NCBI GenBank assembly: GCA_020025595.1
Contig: JAHHRV010000010.1
Span: 22,876 to 86,875, forward strand
DNA from: Oscillospiraceae bacterium
Lineage (GTDB): Bacteria; Bacillota; Clostridia; Oscillospirales; Oscillospiraceae
Direction of reading: 5' to 3'
Length of the DNA: 64,000 nucleotides
Under the pieces are notes generated by a model, which saw nothing but the letters and a program-made list of their open reading frames with translations, had not been told where the DNA came from and did not search any database. The first letter of the stretch is position 1, and each line of letters starts with the position of its first letter. The position numbers and the translations under genes were made by a program. This document shows, piece after piece, positions 25,236 to 33,411 of this stretch.

Positions 25236-26684
25236 TTACATCGCTTTCAGAGTTGCCAGGAGGAATTCCCACACACGGCGGGTGGATTCAATCTCCAGGC
25301 GCTCCCGGTTGGTGTGAATGTCATGCATCTGGGGTCCGATGGACACAGCATCCAGATTTTCAATCTTCTCACCAAACAGGCCGCACTCCAGGCCGGCATG
25401 AATGCTGACGACCTCAGGCTTCTGGCCGAACATCTTTTCGTACTCGGCAACCATGGTATCACGAAGCTCGGAATCTTTTCTGTATTCCCAGGCAGGATAA
25501 TCGCCGCTGCCGGAGAAAGAAGCACCGTACATCTTTGCAAGGTCTTCCAGCTTCTGCATCAGCTCTTCCTTCTCCTGGTTGACGCTGGAGCGTACAGAGA
25601 AGGTCATCTTGAAGCAGTCGCCATCCAGTTTGATGATACCCAGATTCAGACTGGTCTGAACCAGTTCGGGCATATCCGCACACATTGCCTGAACCGCATT
25701 GGGAGCGGCACACAACAGGCCAATAATCTTGTCCGTATCCTGAGTGGACAGTGCATTGCCGCCCAGAGCGTCAATATTATCAGCTGTCACGATGGCATTA
25801 GGCTCTGCATACTCAGCACGGATCTTCTCCTGAAGCTCCTGAGCAATATCGTTGATCTGCTCGATATCCATGCCCATTGCAACCAGACTTGCGGTGCAGG
25901 AACGGGTGATAGCGTTGTCCTTTGTGCCGCCCTCGATTGCGGTCAGGCACAGCGGCATACGCTTCTTCACTTCGTCCAGGAACATACCCATGACCTTGTT
26001 GGCATTGGCACGGTTCTTATCAATTTCAACGCCGGAATGACCGCCAACCAGGCCGTCAACCGTCAGCTTCACACAGGGGCCGTAAACAGCATGGCGGGAA
26101 ATGGGCAATTCAATCGCTGCACAGGCACCGCCTGCGCAGGAAACCGTGAAGACACCCTCTTCTTCAGAGTCGATATTGATCATTTTCTTTCCCTTCAGAG
26201 AAGAAAGGTCTATACCGACAGCACCGAACATACCGGTTTCCTCGTCCACGGTGATCACCACTTCCAGAGGAGGATGGGGGATGCTCTGATCTGCCAGCAG
26301 AGCCAGGCAGTATGCAACAGCAATGCCGTCGTCGCCGCCCAGTGTGGTTCCTCTGGCAAAGACGCAGGTATCATCGTGAGTCACATCCAGGCCGTCAACA
26401 GCAAAGTCAATGGAGCAGTCTGCATCCTTTTCGCAGACCATATCCATGTGGCCCTGCAGAATCACGCTCTCGTGATCTTCATAGCCTGCCGTTCCGTCCT
26501 GGAAAATCACAACATTGTTCAGCTCATCCTGAATGTATCTCAGGCCATGCTCTTTGGCAAAGGACACCAGATAATCGCTGATCATCTTAGTGTTGCCAGA
26601 ACCATGAGGAATAGAGCAGAGTTTTTCAAAATAACCAAATACAGCCGCAGGCTCCAGGCCTGCCAGTTTTTCTGCTTTCATCAT
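25236..26684 (-). CDS. pepD: Aminoacyl-histidine dipeptidase (PepD, M20)
   Basis: The 482-residue cytosolic zinc dipeptidase releases C-terminal histidine and other residues from short peptides. M20 zinc ligands are in order: LQGHMDMVCE, GTTLGGDDGIA, VDEETGMFGA, NIDSEEEG and the C-terminal SIHAGLECGL. A lid domain lies at about 210-390 (GGHSGVEIDKNRAN). It is the last gene of a minus-strand run that starts with the radical-SAM gene at 29433, after the zinc-ribbon gene and a 16-base gap. Confidence 0.94.
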   Translation of the reverse strand: MMKAEKLAGLEPAAVFGYFEKLCSIPHGSGNTKMISDYLVSFAKEHGLRYIQDELNNVVIFQDGTAGYEDHESVILQGHMDMVCEKDADCSIDFAVDGLDVTHDDTCVFARGTTLGGDDGIAVAYCLALLADQSIPHPPLEVVITVDEETGMFGAVGIDLSSLKGKKMINIDSEEEGVFTVSCAGGACAAIELPISRHAVYGPCVKLTVDGLVGGHSGVEIDKNRANANKVMGMFLDEVKKRMPLCLTAIEGGTKDNAITRSCTASLVAMGMDIEQINDIAQELQEKIRAEYAEPNAIVTADNIDALGGNALSTQDTDKIIGLLCAAPNAVQAMCADMPELVQTSLNLGIIKLDGDCFKMTFSVRSSVNQEKEELMQKLEDLAKMYGASFSGSGDYPAWEYRKDSELRDTMVAEYEKMFGQKPEVVSIHAGLECGLFGEKIENLDAVSIGPQMHDIHTNRERLEIESTRRVWEFLLATLKAM

Positions 26685-26700
26685 TTGAGCCTCCTAAAAA

Positions 26701-26922
26701 TTACTCGCCGCGCTCCTGACGGATGACCTTGCCCATGTTCCACAGTCTTACAACTGCGCGGGTAGCCTCTTCCTTTTCTGCATCATTGTCATACTCGGAA
26801 TAGACTGTGTGAGCACCGCAGTCGGCGCACTCTACATACACACACCAGCCGCCTTCGTGCAGGATCATACCATTGCCTCTGCAGTTGGGGCACTCTTCCA
26901 GTTCAAAAAATTCTTTTTCCAT
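26701..26922 (-). CDS. Lar-like zinc-ribbon protein
   Basis: The 73-residue protein has two CxxC pairs (CPNCRG and CADCGAHT) and a C-terminal VVRLWN motif. This is the pattern of the Lar/Rac restriction-alleviation family (CPxCG, W, CxxCGA, A...WN). Lar proteins are mostly phage-borne and dampen type I restriction. This copy sits in a chromosomal operon between a radical-SAM-linked gene and pepD, so it may instead have a cellular zinc-ribbon role. I am fairly sure of the fold but not of the function. Confidence 0.65.
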   Translation of the reverse strand: MEKEFFELEECPNCRGNGMILHEGGWCVYVECADCGAHTVYSEYDNDAEKEEATRAVVRLWNMGKVIRQERGE

Positions 26923-26945
26923 ATCTGTAACACTCCTATGATAAA

Positions 26946-27605
26946 TTATCGAAAAACCTCACCGTTGGAAGTACGAACTTCCTCCCGGCGGATTCGGGAA
27001 AAATCAGGTTTCGCATTCTCGCAGTAAATCTCTACCGCTGATACAATCTGACTGGGATTCAGGCTGGGATTCTGTGCGCAGATTCGGGCCTTCAGTTCGA
27101 CTTCGTGCTCGTTTATCTGGGCCACCTCCATGCTCTGAATCATGGGGATGATGTTCTGTTCCACGGGGCCATTCTTGCTCTTCTTCGTCACAAGAACCTC
27201 TTCCCGAGAGAAAAGCTCCTGAATCTGCCCGACGGCATTTTCGGGGACTCCGTTGTCGTATTCCAATGTGATGGTGCAGTCCAGATGGGTAAGCTCCTTG
27301 ACTTTTCTGGAACTGTCATAAACCTCCAGCACACGCACACCAGCCGGCATTGTCTGATTCAGCCGCTGTTTGATCTCCTCAAAGGGCAGCTGCTGGTCAA
27401 CCAGCTCGAAATCCAGAATTTCGCATTTGCTTTCCACGCCGACACTCAGCGGCAGCGCAATGGAAACCATGGCTCTGGGATTGAAGCCCTGGGTGTGCTT
27501 CAGATTCATGCCTCCGCGCTTGAAGGTTCTCTGAAACAGGCGCATCAGATCCAGATGGGAAATCCAGATACCGTCTCCGGTTTTCTCAAACAGAATTCTA
27601 TTCAT
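26946..27605 (-). CDS. TIGR03936/DUF2344 radical-SAM-linked protein
   Basis: The ATG at 27605 (MNRILFEKTGDGIWISHLD) with GGAGG eight bases upstream gives 219 residues. The family signature (SHLDLMRLFQRTFKRGG, then LKHTQGFNPR and ALPLSVGVES) is clear. These proteins are always encoded beside, or fused to, a B12-type radical SAM protein, as here with an eight-base overlap with the gene upstream. A role in modifying a ribosomal or tRNA component has been proposed because the pair often lies before rplU-rpmA; that link is not visible in this genome segment. Confidence 0.9.
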   Translation of the reverse strand: MNRILFEKTGDGIWISHLDLMRLFQRTFKRGGMNLKHTQGFNPRAMVSIALPLSVGVESKCEILDFELVDQQLPFEEIKQRLNQTMPAGVRVLEVYDSSRKVKELTHLDCTITLEYDNGVPENAVGQIQELFSREEVLVTKKSKNGPVEQNIIPMIQSMEVAQINEHEVELKARICAQNPSLNPSQIVSAVEIYCENAKPDFSRIRREEVRTSNGEVFR

Positions 27606-29433
27606 CGCAGTTGCCTCCTTCCAGTAAGCAGTTTGCACCGCAGCCGGAGCAGCTGTGACGGCAGTCAGGTGTTACCTTGGATTCATAAGCCGTGTGGCGT
27701 TCTCTCTGCAGGAACTTCTTGCTGACACCCACATCAATGGGATCCCATGCAAGCAGTTCGTCCTCGCCGAAGCCGCGGGTGGTGTAGAATTCCATATCCA
27801 CACCGCAGTTCTGGAAGGCCTGCATCCAGATATCATTGTTAAAATACTCGTCCCATCCGTCCAGTCTTGCACCCAGACGAACGGCTTCTTCCAGAACCGG
27901 CGCAATTCTGCGGTCACCACGGGCCATGACTGCTTCCAGTCGGCTGAGGTCCGGTTCGTGATAGCTATAACTGATGGACTTGGAATAGAAATGGTCCTTC
28001 AGCAGGCGGCAGCGTCTGAGGTATTCCTCCGGTGTGATCTGCTTTTCCCACTGGAAGGGCGTATGGGGCTTCGGAACAAAAAATGCCGTTGCCACATGAA
28101 CCCGCAGGCCGCGCTTTTTGTTGGTGGCGCATTCCTTCCAGGTCTTGATGACCTTCCAGACAAGCTCTGCAATACCCAGAACATCTTCATCGGTTTCTGT
28201 GGGAAGTCCCAGCATAAAGTAGAGCTTTACACTGCTCCAGCCACCGGAAAATGCATTTTCGCAGGTGGTGAGAATTTCCTCTTCCGTCAGATTCTTGTTG
28301 ATTACATCACGCAGTCTCTGGGTGCCGGCTTCCGGAGCAAAGGTCAGACCGGTCTTTCGAACCGTCTGCAGTTTTTCCATCAGCTCTCTGCTGAAATTGT
28401 CTGCTCGCAGAGAAGGGACCGAAAGATTGACCTTGTTCTCTGCGCAGTAAGGAATCATGTTGTCAGTCAGTTCCTTCAGCCCCCGGTAATCAGAGGTAGA
28501 AAGACTGGACAGCGTAATTTCACTGGCTCCGGAGTTTTCCAGGCACTCCATTGCCTGACTGTACAAAAGATCCGGGCTCTTTTTCCGAACCGGACGGCAG
28601 GAAAAGCCTGCCTGACAGAATCTGCATCCGCGAATACAGCCACGGAACAGCTCCAGATTGGCTCTGTCATGTACGATTTCCGTAGACGGAACAATCATCT
28701 TCGTGGGGAAGTATGCATGATCCAGATCCTGAACAATGCGCTTGGTCAGTTTTGTGGGAGCGCCTTCCTTGGCGATGATCTCTTTCAGCGTGCCGTCTTC
28801 GTTGTAAGTATGCTCATAGAAGCTGGGAACATATACACCGGAAATCTTGGAAACTTCCTCAAGGAACGCTTCCTTGCTCCAACCCTCAGCCTTGGCACGG
28901 TCGTACAGGCTGATGATTTCCACGGTGCTCTCTTCGCCTTCGCCCAGAGAGAAGAAATCCACAAAGGGTGCCAGAGGCTCCGGATTGAATGTACATACAC
29001 CGCCGGCAAAAACCATATTTTTAAGTCCCTGGCGATCCTTGGCGTGCAGAGGAACACCGGACAGATTCAACATATTCAGAATGTTGGTGTAGCTCATTTC
29101 GTAGCCAACGGTAAAGGCAATCATATCGAATTCCTTTACACTTTTCTGGCTCTCCAGCGCCCACAGAGGCAGATTGTGCTGACGCATTGCCTCTTCCATA
29201 TCGCCCCAGGGAGCAAAGACACGCTGGCACCAGACACCATCCATCTCGTTCATCACGCCGTAGAGAATCCGCATACCCACATTGGACATACCGATTTCAT
29301 AAGTGTCCGGAAAACAGAACGCCACATTCACGCGAACCGAATCGGGATTTTTTTGAATTTCATTGAATTCTCCGCCGGTATACCGGGCAGGCTTCTGCAC
29401 CGTTGGGAGAATTCTGTGCAATAAATCAGTCAT
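27598..29433 (-). CDS. TIGR03960 B12-binding radical SAM protein
   Basis: The start at 29433 (MTDLLHRILPTVQKPARYTG) follows GAGG; two ATGs upstream have no site. The 611-residue protein has an N-terminal cobalamin-binding-like Rossmann region (about 45-200), a radical SAM domain with the C-x3-C-x2-C cluster CIRGCRFC, and a C-terminal cysteine-rich tail (CRHSCSGCGANCLLEGGNC). It performs an unknown SAM-radical reaction together with its DUF2344 partner. It lies downstream of the SpoIVF-like pair, a gene order I recall from other Clostridia. Confidence 0.9.
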   Translation of the reverse strand: MTDLLHRILPTVQKPARYTGGEFNEIQKNPDSVRVNVAFCFPDTYEIGMSNVGMRILYGVMNEMDGVWCQRVFAPWGDMEEAMRQHNLPLWALESQKSVKEFDMIAFTVGYEMSYTNILNMLNLSGVPLHAKDRQGLKNMVFAGGVCTFNPEPLAPFVDFFSLGEGEESTVEIISLYDRAKAEGWSKEAFLEEVSKISGVYVPSFYEHTYNEDGTLKEIIAKEGAPTKLTKRIVQDLDHAYFPTKMIVPSTEIVHDRANLELFRGCIRGCRFCQAGFSCRPVRKKSPDLLYSQAMECLENSGASEITLSSLSTSDYRGLKELTDNMIPYCAENKVNLSVPSLRADNFSRELMEKLQTVRKTGLTFAPEAGTQRLRDVINKNLTEEEILTTCENAFSGGWSSVKLYFMLGLPTETDEDVLGIAELVWKVIKTWKECATNKKRGLRVHVATAFFVPKPHTPFQWEKQITPEEYLRRCRLLKDHFYSKSISYSYHEPDLSRLEAVMARGDRRIAPVLEEAVRLGARLDGWDEYFNNDIWMQAFQNCGVDMEFYTTRGFGEDELLAWDPIDVGVSKKFLQRERHTAYESKVTPDCRHSCSGCGANCLLEGGNCDE

Positions 29434-29465
29434 TGCATAGTACCTCATTTTTCTCAATTAGAATT

Positions 29466-29494
29466 ATTGTACCCCGAAAACGCTTTGTTTGCAA
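29466..29494 (-). promoter_or_regulatory. Promoter of the radical-SAM/pepD operon
   Basis: On the minus strand TTGCAA (29489-29494), a 17-base spacer and TACAAT (29466-29471) lie 33 bases before the start. Confidence 0.68.
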
Positions 29495-29504
29495 CTAATT
29501 TTTC

Positions 29505-29945
29505 CTAAGATTCGCGTTTTCTCCGCAAACTGATCAATGCTTTGAGAATTCTCCCCCCATCCATTGGGTAAATAGGCAGTAAGTTAAAGACGGACTGCAT
29601 CAGTGCCCATATGGCAACATGAGGAATCCATTTCCAGAACAGGCACAGCAAAAGCCCCGCCAGAGGGCCTGCCAGCGCAGATATGATCTCCTGCCGCTCC
29701 CCCATTGGCGCTGTTTCGATCCGTGCCCCTGTCATGCCAATCTGTATTTTCCACACTTCCACATCATACAGCCATAGCACGATCAGGTGCCCCAGCTCAT
29801 GTACCGCAGCCGCCGTAATTGCAGCAGCCACCCACTGAATCGGCAGTAACAGCAGCCATGCTGCAGCACACACATACGCTCCCGCCTCAACGCTGAATTC
29901 AGGAAATCTGCATGATTTCCCTGCAATACGCCACTGCCGATGCAT
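29505..29945 (-). CDS. Short SpoIVFB-like M50 site-2 protease
   Basis: This intramembrane metalloprotease is 146 residues from the ATG at 29945 (GAGGGA upstream); a GTG at 29957 is possible. Zinc ligands are in VHELGH (about residue 50) and the second metal motif is YPMDGGR (about 131). Members cut membrane or membrane-proximal substrates; SpoIVFB matures pro-sigma-K in the forespore membrane. This copy lacks the C-terminal CBS domain of B. subtilis SpoIVFB, making it about half the length. It overlaps the small upstream gene by about 47 bases, in the place where spoIVFA would be. Confidence 0.8.
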   Translation of the reverse strand: MHRQWRIAGKSCRFPEFSVEAGAYVCAAAWLLLLPIQWVAAAITAAAVHELGHLIVLWLYDVEVWKIQIGMTGARIETAPMGERQEIISALAGPLAGLLLCLFWKWIPHVAIWALMQSVFNLLPIYPMDGGRILKALISLRRKRES

Positions 29946-30174
29946 ACCATCCCTCACCTGCTGATATCGATTCTGCCATCTGCTTTAACGCCACCTCATC
30001 ACTGCGCATATATACGGGAAGTATCCAGTTTCCCCTGTGCGATGCATCCTGATCAAGGAATGTACTCCCTGCAAATATCGCCAGTCCCAGCCCAAAGGAA
30101 ATAACGCACTGTATCCAAAACCTGTTCATCCTGGGAAGTTTCTCATCCCCGTATCGAATCCGATAAGCCACCAT
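29899..30174 (-). CDS. Small membrane protein upstream of the M50 protease
   Basis: The 91-residue protein has a basic N-terminus (MVAYRIRYGDEKLPR), one membrane helix (about 18-38) and an external acidic tail. It overlaps the M50 gene by 47-59 bases. In spore formers the gene in this place is spoIVFA, a single-pass membrane protein that holds SpoIVFB inactive. The size of the membrane helix fits, but the LytM-like domain of SpoIVFA is absent. It may be a reduced SpoIVFA or an unrelated partner. No similarity beyond position can be claimed. Confidence 0.6.
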   Translation of the reverse strand: MVAYRIRYGDEKLPRMNRFWIQCVISFGLGLAIFAGSTFLDQDASHRGNWILPVYMRSDEVALKQMAESISAGEGWYASAVAYCREIMQIS

Positions 30175-30243
30175 ATCCCCTCCTTACGCTCATTTTATGA
30201 GGCATATGATTTTTCATTCCACCCACAAACATCCGGATACCTA

Positions 30244-30272
30244 TTGACAATTTGAAGAATATTCATTATAAT
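30244..30272 (+). promoter_or_regulatory. Promoter of tRNA-Pro
   Basis: An exact consensus TTGACA, a 17-base spacer and TATAAT (30267-30272) place the start about 5 bases before the mature tRNA. Confidence 0.85.
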
Positions 30273-30283
30273 ATATGAGCTAT

Positions 30284-30360
30284 CGGGGTATGGCGAAGTT
30301 TGGTATCGCGCTTGGTTCGGGTCCAAGAGGCCTCGGGTTCGAATCCCGATACTCCGACCA
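30284..30360 (+). tRNA. tRNA-Pro (CGG)
   Basis: The 77-base cloverleaf has acceptor stem CGGGGTA/TACTCCG (one G-U pair), anticodon stem CTTGG/CCAAG around loop TTCGGGT (anticodon CGG), T arm CGGGTTCGAATCCCG and an encoded CCA end. It has its own consensus promoter and terminator. The prophage remnant begins about 200 bases past its 3' end, on the side where tRNA-targeting integrases insert. Confidence 0.96.
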
Positions 30361-30363
30361 CAA

Positions 30364-30402
30364 AAAAGCCAGTCAGATGTTTTCATCTGGCTGGTTTTTT
30401 AC
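30364..30402 (+). terminator. Terminator of tRNA-Pro
   Basis: The AGCCAGTCAGATG/CATCTGGCTGGT stem (with G-U pairs) is followed by six T. Confidence 0.85.
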
Positions 30403-30520
30403 TATATTCTACAAACCTCATAACGGTTTTTGTCAATTTTGAAAGCTTGTTTTGTGTATTATTTCTCTCTTGTGAGATTCGATTTGGCCGTATAGATTCA
30501 AAATTGTAATAAAATACGAA

Positions 30521-30560
30521 ACTCCCCTCTCCGCTTTTCGTGCAGAGAGGGGAGCTTTTT
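30521..30560 (-). terminator. Terminator of the prophage lysis genes
   Basis: A CTCCCCTCTC/GAGAGGGGAG stem one base past the amidase stop is followed by TTTCGTATTTTATT on the minus strand. It also has a T-run on the plus strand. Confidence 0.8.
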
Positions 30561-30561
30561 G

Positions 30562-31629
30562 TTATGCGCGATACAGGAAGCAGACCAGCTGCGCTCTGGT
30601 ACAGGGATCATGGGGAGCAAAGTGTTTTGCATCTACTCCTGTCGTGATGCCCTTAGCCGCGGCCCATTTGACCGCCTCAGTGTAATATGCATCCGGCCTG
30701 ATATCCTCAAAGGGCATTTTCCCCTCCACTGCAGGAGATCCGGCAGCACGGTGCAGCATCGTCACGATCTGGCCACGAGTGCACGGAGCAGAAGGCTCGA
30801 ACATATTATCCCCCACTCCTGTGACAATGCCTGCAGCACTGGCCCACTGGGTCGCTTTGGCGAAATAGTCTGAAGGCACAACATCTTTGAAAAGCGGCTG
30901 TCCGGGGCGCTCAGGCTTGCCATGCTTACGCCACAGCATCGTGACAGCCTGCGCTCTGGTACACTCTTCATCCGGGCTGAATGCGGTTGCAGTCGTGCCG
31001 GTTGTGATATGCTTTTCAGATGCCCATTTGATTGCATCGTAGTAGAAATCGTCCGTATTCACATCCATAAAGGGCAGGGTGTTGATTTTAATGCCCAGAT
31101 AGTCAAGCACGCCATAGGCGTAAATTCTACCCAGTGCCCGCTGCTCTTCGACACTGTCAAAGTCAAACGCATCAGGACTGTCCACGAAAAAGCCTTCCAG
31201 CAGCACCGTCGGGGCATTTGCATTACGCAGCCAGTAAAAATAATCGCCGTGGCTGCCTTGCTTGGTCTTGATGCCACGGCTGTACTGGCCCATAGACTTG
31301 ACTCGCGCCTCGATGCATCGTGCAATCTCAAGGCTCTCTCCGGCGAACTGATTGGTTTGCCGGTAAGCCTCAAAGCCATCACCGCCACCGGCGTTGGCAT
31401 GTACTGCCAGGATCACATCTGCATCGAACGCATTGGCCATTCTGATTTCTTTCGACAGACCATCTTCCTCATCCCGGGTGCGGCTGATTCCAGCAGTAAC
31501 GCCGTTTCTCTCCAGTTCAGCTTTCACCGCAAGAGAAATGGTCAATGTAGCTTCTTTCTCCACCACATGGCCGACGGCTCCGGCATCAGATCCACCATGC
31601 CCCACGCAGATAAATACTCTCCTACCCAT
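30562..31629 (-). CDS. Phage-type N-acetylmuramoyl-L-alanine amidase with three SLH domains
   Basis: The start at 31629 (MGRRVFICVGHGGSD) has AAAGGAGG upstream and overlaps the holin gene by eight bases. The 355-residue product has an Amidase_3 zinc domain (1-170) with CVGHGG, the glutamate of VVEKEA, VHANAGGG and LLEGFF, then three SLH repeats (about 185-355), each with a TRAQ/TRGQ motif. It cuts the MurNAc to L-Ala bond. There is no signal peptide, so release should need the holin, as for a phage endolysin. SLH domains as the wall-binding part suggest adaptation to a host with SLH-binding polymers. Confidence 0.92.
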   Translation of the reverse strand: MGRRVFICVGHGGSDAGAVGHVVEKEATLTISLAVKAELERNGVTAGISRTRDEEDGLSKEIRMANAFDADVILAVHANAGGGDGFEAYRQTNQFAGESLEIARCIEARVKSMGQYSRGIKTKQGSHGDYFYWLRNANAPTVLLEGFFVDSPDAFDFDSVEEQRALGRIYAYGVLDYLGIKINTLPFMDVNTDDFYYDAIKWASEKHITTGTTATAFSPDEECTRAQAVTMLWRKHGKPERPGQPLFKDVVPSDYFAKATQWASAAGIVTGVGDNMFEPSAPCTRGQIVTMLHRAAGSPAVEGKMPFEDIRPDAYYTEAVKWAAAKGITTGVDAKHFAPHDPCTRAQLVCFLYRA

Positions 31630-32053
31630 TATGTACTTCCTCCTTTTCATCTTTGGACTTCAAAATCTCAATTGCCTCTTTGAATACCTTGGGGATCGGC
31701 AGTCCCATTAAACCGGCATTCTCCAGAATGCTGATGGCCTCATTTGCGCAAAAGCCAATGATTACCGCATCCCGGATGTACTGCACACCCAGCAGCATTT
31801 CCATCTGATTGGCCAACAGCACGATCAGCAGTGTAACAAACTTCCGGCACAGCCCCTTCCATCCGGCCTGAGATTCAAGGCCACCGCCGTTTGTCTTAGG
31901 ACTGGTATGGAAGATTCCGGCAACCATCAGTCCGGTGGCATAGTCAATGGCCATGAAAATCACCAGCGCCTGCAGCCCTGTGTTCCAGCCTCCCATAGCG
32001 GTCGCAATCGCACCACCTAACGCACCGATCATGGCACATATCTTTTCTTTCAT
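31622..32053 (-). CDS. Phage holin (toxin-secretion/lysis holin family)
   Basis: The 143-residue membrane protein has about three helices and the Phage_holin_4 pattern: ALVIFMAIDYATGLMVAG near residue 30, then SQAGWKGLCRKFVTLLIVLLA, and CANEAISILENAGLMGLPIP toward the C-terminus, with a charged tail. It would form membrane pores that let the amidase reach the wall. It overlaps the amidase gene by eight bases, and a GGAAGGAAAG site lies ahead of the ATG. Confidence 0.93.
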   Translation of the reverse strand: MKEKICAMIGALGGAIATAMGGWNTGLQALVIFMAIDYATGLMVAGIFHTSPKTNGGGLESQAGWKGLCRKFVTLLIVLLANQMEMLLGVQYIRDAVIIGFCANEAISILENAGLMGLPIPKVFKEAIEILKSKDEKEEVHNG

Positions 32054-32069
32054 CTTACGCTTTCCTTCC

Positions 32070-32171
32070 TCAAATATGAATTCTTTCTTCAGGCACTACA
32101 GCCAGAATTTCCTGATATTCTGCATCAGAGATAATGCGCTCTTCCGACCAGCAGATTGGCCTCGTCGCCCC
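32070..32171 (-). other. 33-codon in-frame continuation after the tail gene stop
   Basis: Directly after the TAA of the BppU-like gene, the same frame stays open for 33 codons and ends 16 bases before the holin start. It reads as sensible protein (WSEERIISDAEYQEILAVV ending PEERIHI). There is no ATG, GTG or TTG until near its end. It could be a tail-protein extension reached by readthrough, the relic of a small phage gene that lost its start, or a chance frame. Confidence 0.3.
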
Positions 32172-33329
32172 TTACTTTGGAGATTCCGACCACTGCCCGT
32201 TAAACAGCTTGTAAAACACCAGGCCGTTGTAGCTGATTTGCAGTGCAGATCCATAATTGTTGTTTGCTTTTTCCACAAAGAGCGTAAAGTGGCTTCCGCT
32301 GACGGTCAGATCCAGCAATGTGATTCCAACATTCAATGTTGGATAAAGCTTCTTTACCGCATCAAAAACCGTTCCAGCGTCTGCGGTTGAAACCTTCGTC
32401 TGGAACTTCGTTGCGCCCAATTCTCCAACAACCGAAACATTGCCATTGAATGTACCACCGGTTTTTGGAACGACATATTTCTTTGGAACAGCATCGCCGT
32501 CTTTGGTGGGTTCCGCCAATCCTGTCAGCGCCTGCCCGCCCATATTCAGAGGGCCTTGCATCGTGCCGCCGGCAAGAGGCAGCTTATCCGCCGCTTGACT
32601 TGCCGCCGATGTAGCATCGGATGCGGCCTGCACAGCAGTTTCAGCCGACTTCTTAGCTGCAGTCTCTGCCTCTACAATGCCGACCTTCGCAGCTTCTGCC
32701 CTCTGGGCAGCCTGTCCAGCTACCTGTGCTGAGTTTCCGGCATCAGTACAGCTCTGCCCTGCTGAGGTTGATGCCTCGGTAGCTGTTGCGGCAGCCGTTT
32801 CTGCACGAGCGCGCGATTCTACCGCTGTTGTCGATGCAGTTTCTGCCTGTTGTGCAGATTTTTCTGCTGTTGCCGATGCCGAAGTCGAAGTATTTGCCGC
32901 ATGTTCAGCCCGCTCAGTCAAGCTTATAAGAGTTAAGAATTCATTTTCTGAATCAGTCTTATCTCCCATGGGAGCCGCTTCAACCTGAATAACAAAACTG
33001 ACCGATGACAACACGGAACCGCTGCCGTCGGTCAGATAGATATCTGCGATCACATCGCCACACACAGCCAAAGTCTGCTGCGTGAGTTCTACGGTCACAG
33101 TGCCGTCATCATTGACAACCGCCTGATTGAGAACCATCGTGCCATCAGGCTTCTGCGCTCTGAAATTCGCGCTGACCCCTTTGGGCACCGGATAGATTTC
33201 GCCGCTGTTCGCCAGTGTGATCTTCACAAAACGGCTGCTGTTATCTCCCTGTTTTGCAGAAAGGTATTGTATTTTTGTTTTTTCATAACCTCTTGTCAGC
33301 TCAAGTGTCATTGTTTTGGTGATATTCAC
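32172..33329 (-). CDS. Phage tail/baseplate protein, BppU-type N-terminus
   Basis: The start is a GTG at 33329 preceded by GGGGGA (385 residues). The first 125 residues match the BppU (DUF2479) baseplate domain style, with LTRGYEKTKIQYLSAKQGD, FVKITLANSGE and AQKPDGTM. Residues 130-265 form a long Ala/Ser/Thr/Glu coiled coil, as in tail fibre shafts. A collar (PLAGGTMQGPLNMGGQ, VPKKYV) follows, and then a C-terminal head with an SGSHFTLFVEK stretch, presumably for receptor binding. It is a structural protein with no catalytic motif. Confidence 0.85.
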   Translation of the reverse strand: MNITKTMTLELTRGYEKTKIQYLSAKQGDNSSRFVKITLANSGEIYPVPKGVSANFRAQKPDGTMVLNQAVVNDDGTVTVELTQQTLAVCGDVIADIYLTDGSGSVLSSVSFVIQVEAAPMGDKTDSENEFLTLISLTERAEHAANTSTSASATAEKSAQQAETASTTAVESRARAETAAATATEASTSAGQSCTDAGNSAQVAGQAAQRAEAAKVGIVEAETAAKKSAETAVQAASDATSAASQAADKLPLAGGTMQGPLNMGGQALTGLAEPTKDGDAVPKKYVVPKTGGTFNGNVSVVGELGATKFQTKVSTADAGTVFDAVKKLYPTLNVGITLLDLTVSGSHFTLFVEKANNNYGSALQISYNGLVFYKLFNGQWSESPK

Positions 33330-33330
33330 A

Positions 33331-33411
33331 TCACATTCCCCCTTCACCTTTCTTCTTCAAAATCCCCAAAAGGTGAAGCAACCCATGCAACTTATTCAGC
33401 ACCGTGTCCAT
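33331..33411 (-). CDS. 26-codon phage ORF
   Basis: MDTVLNKLHGLLHLLGILKK begins inside the last codons of the truncated upstream frame, and its TGA stop touches the GTG of the BppU-like gene. The tight overlap at both ends is typical of phage gene packing. The product would be a short amphipathic basic helix. The ribosome binding site is poor. It could be a leader that couples translation of the BppU-like gene, or chance. Confidence 0.3.
   Translation of the reverse strand: MDTVLNKLHGLLHLLGILKKKGEGGM

Noticed and set aside
25233..26726. A 497-codon plus-strand frame over pepD
   Set aside because: PepD zinc-ligand motifs are all on the minus strand. The frame begins at the flippase terminator.
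27655..29424. A 589-codon plus-strand frame over the radical SAM gene
   Set aside because: The minus-strand gene has the C-x3-C-x2-C cluster and an operon context. The antisense product has no motif.
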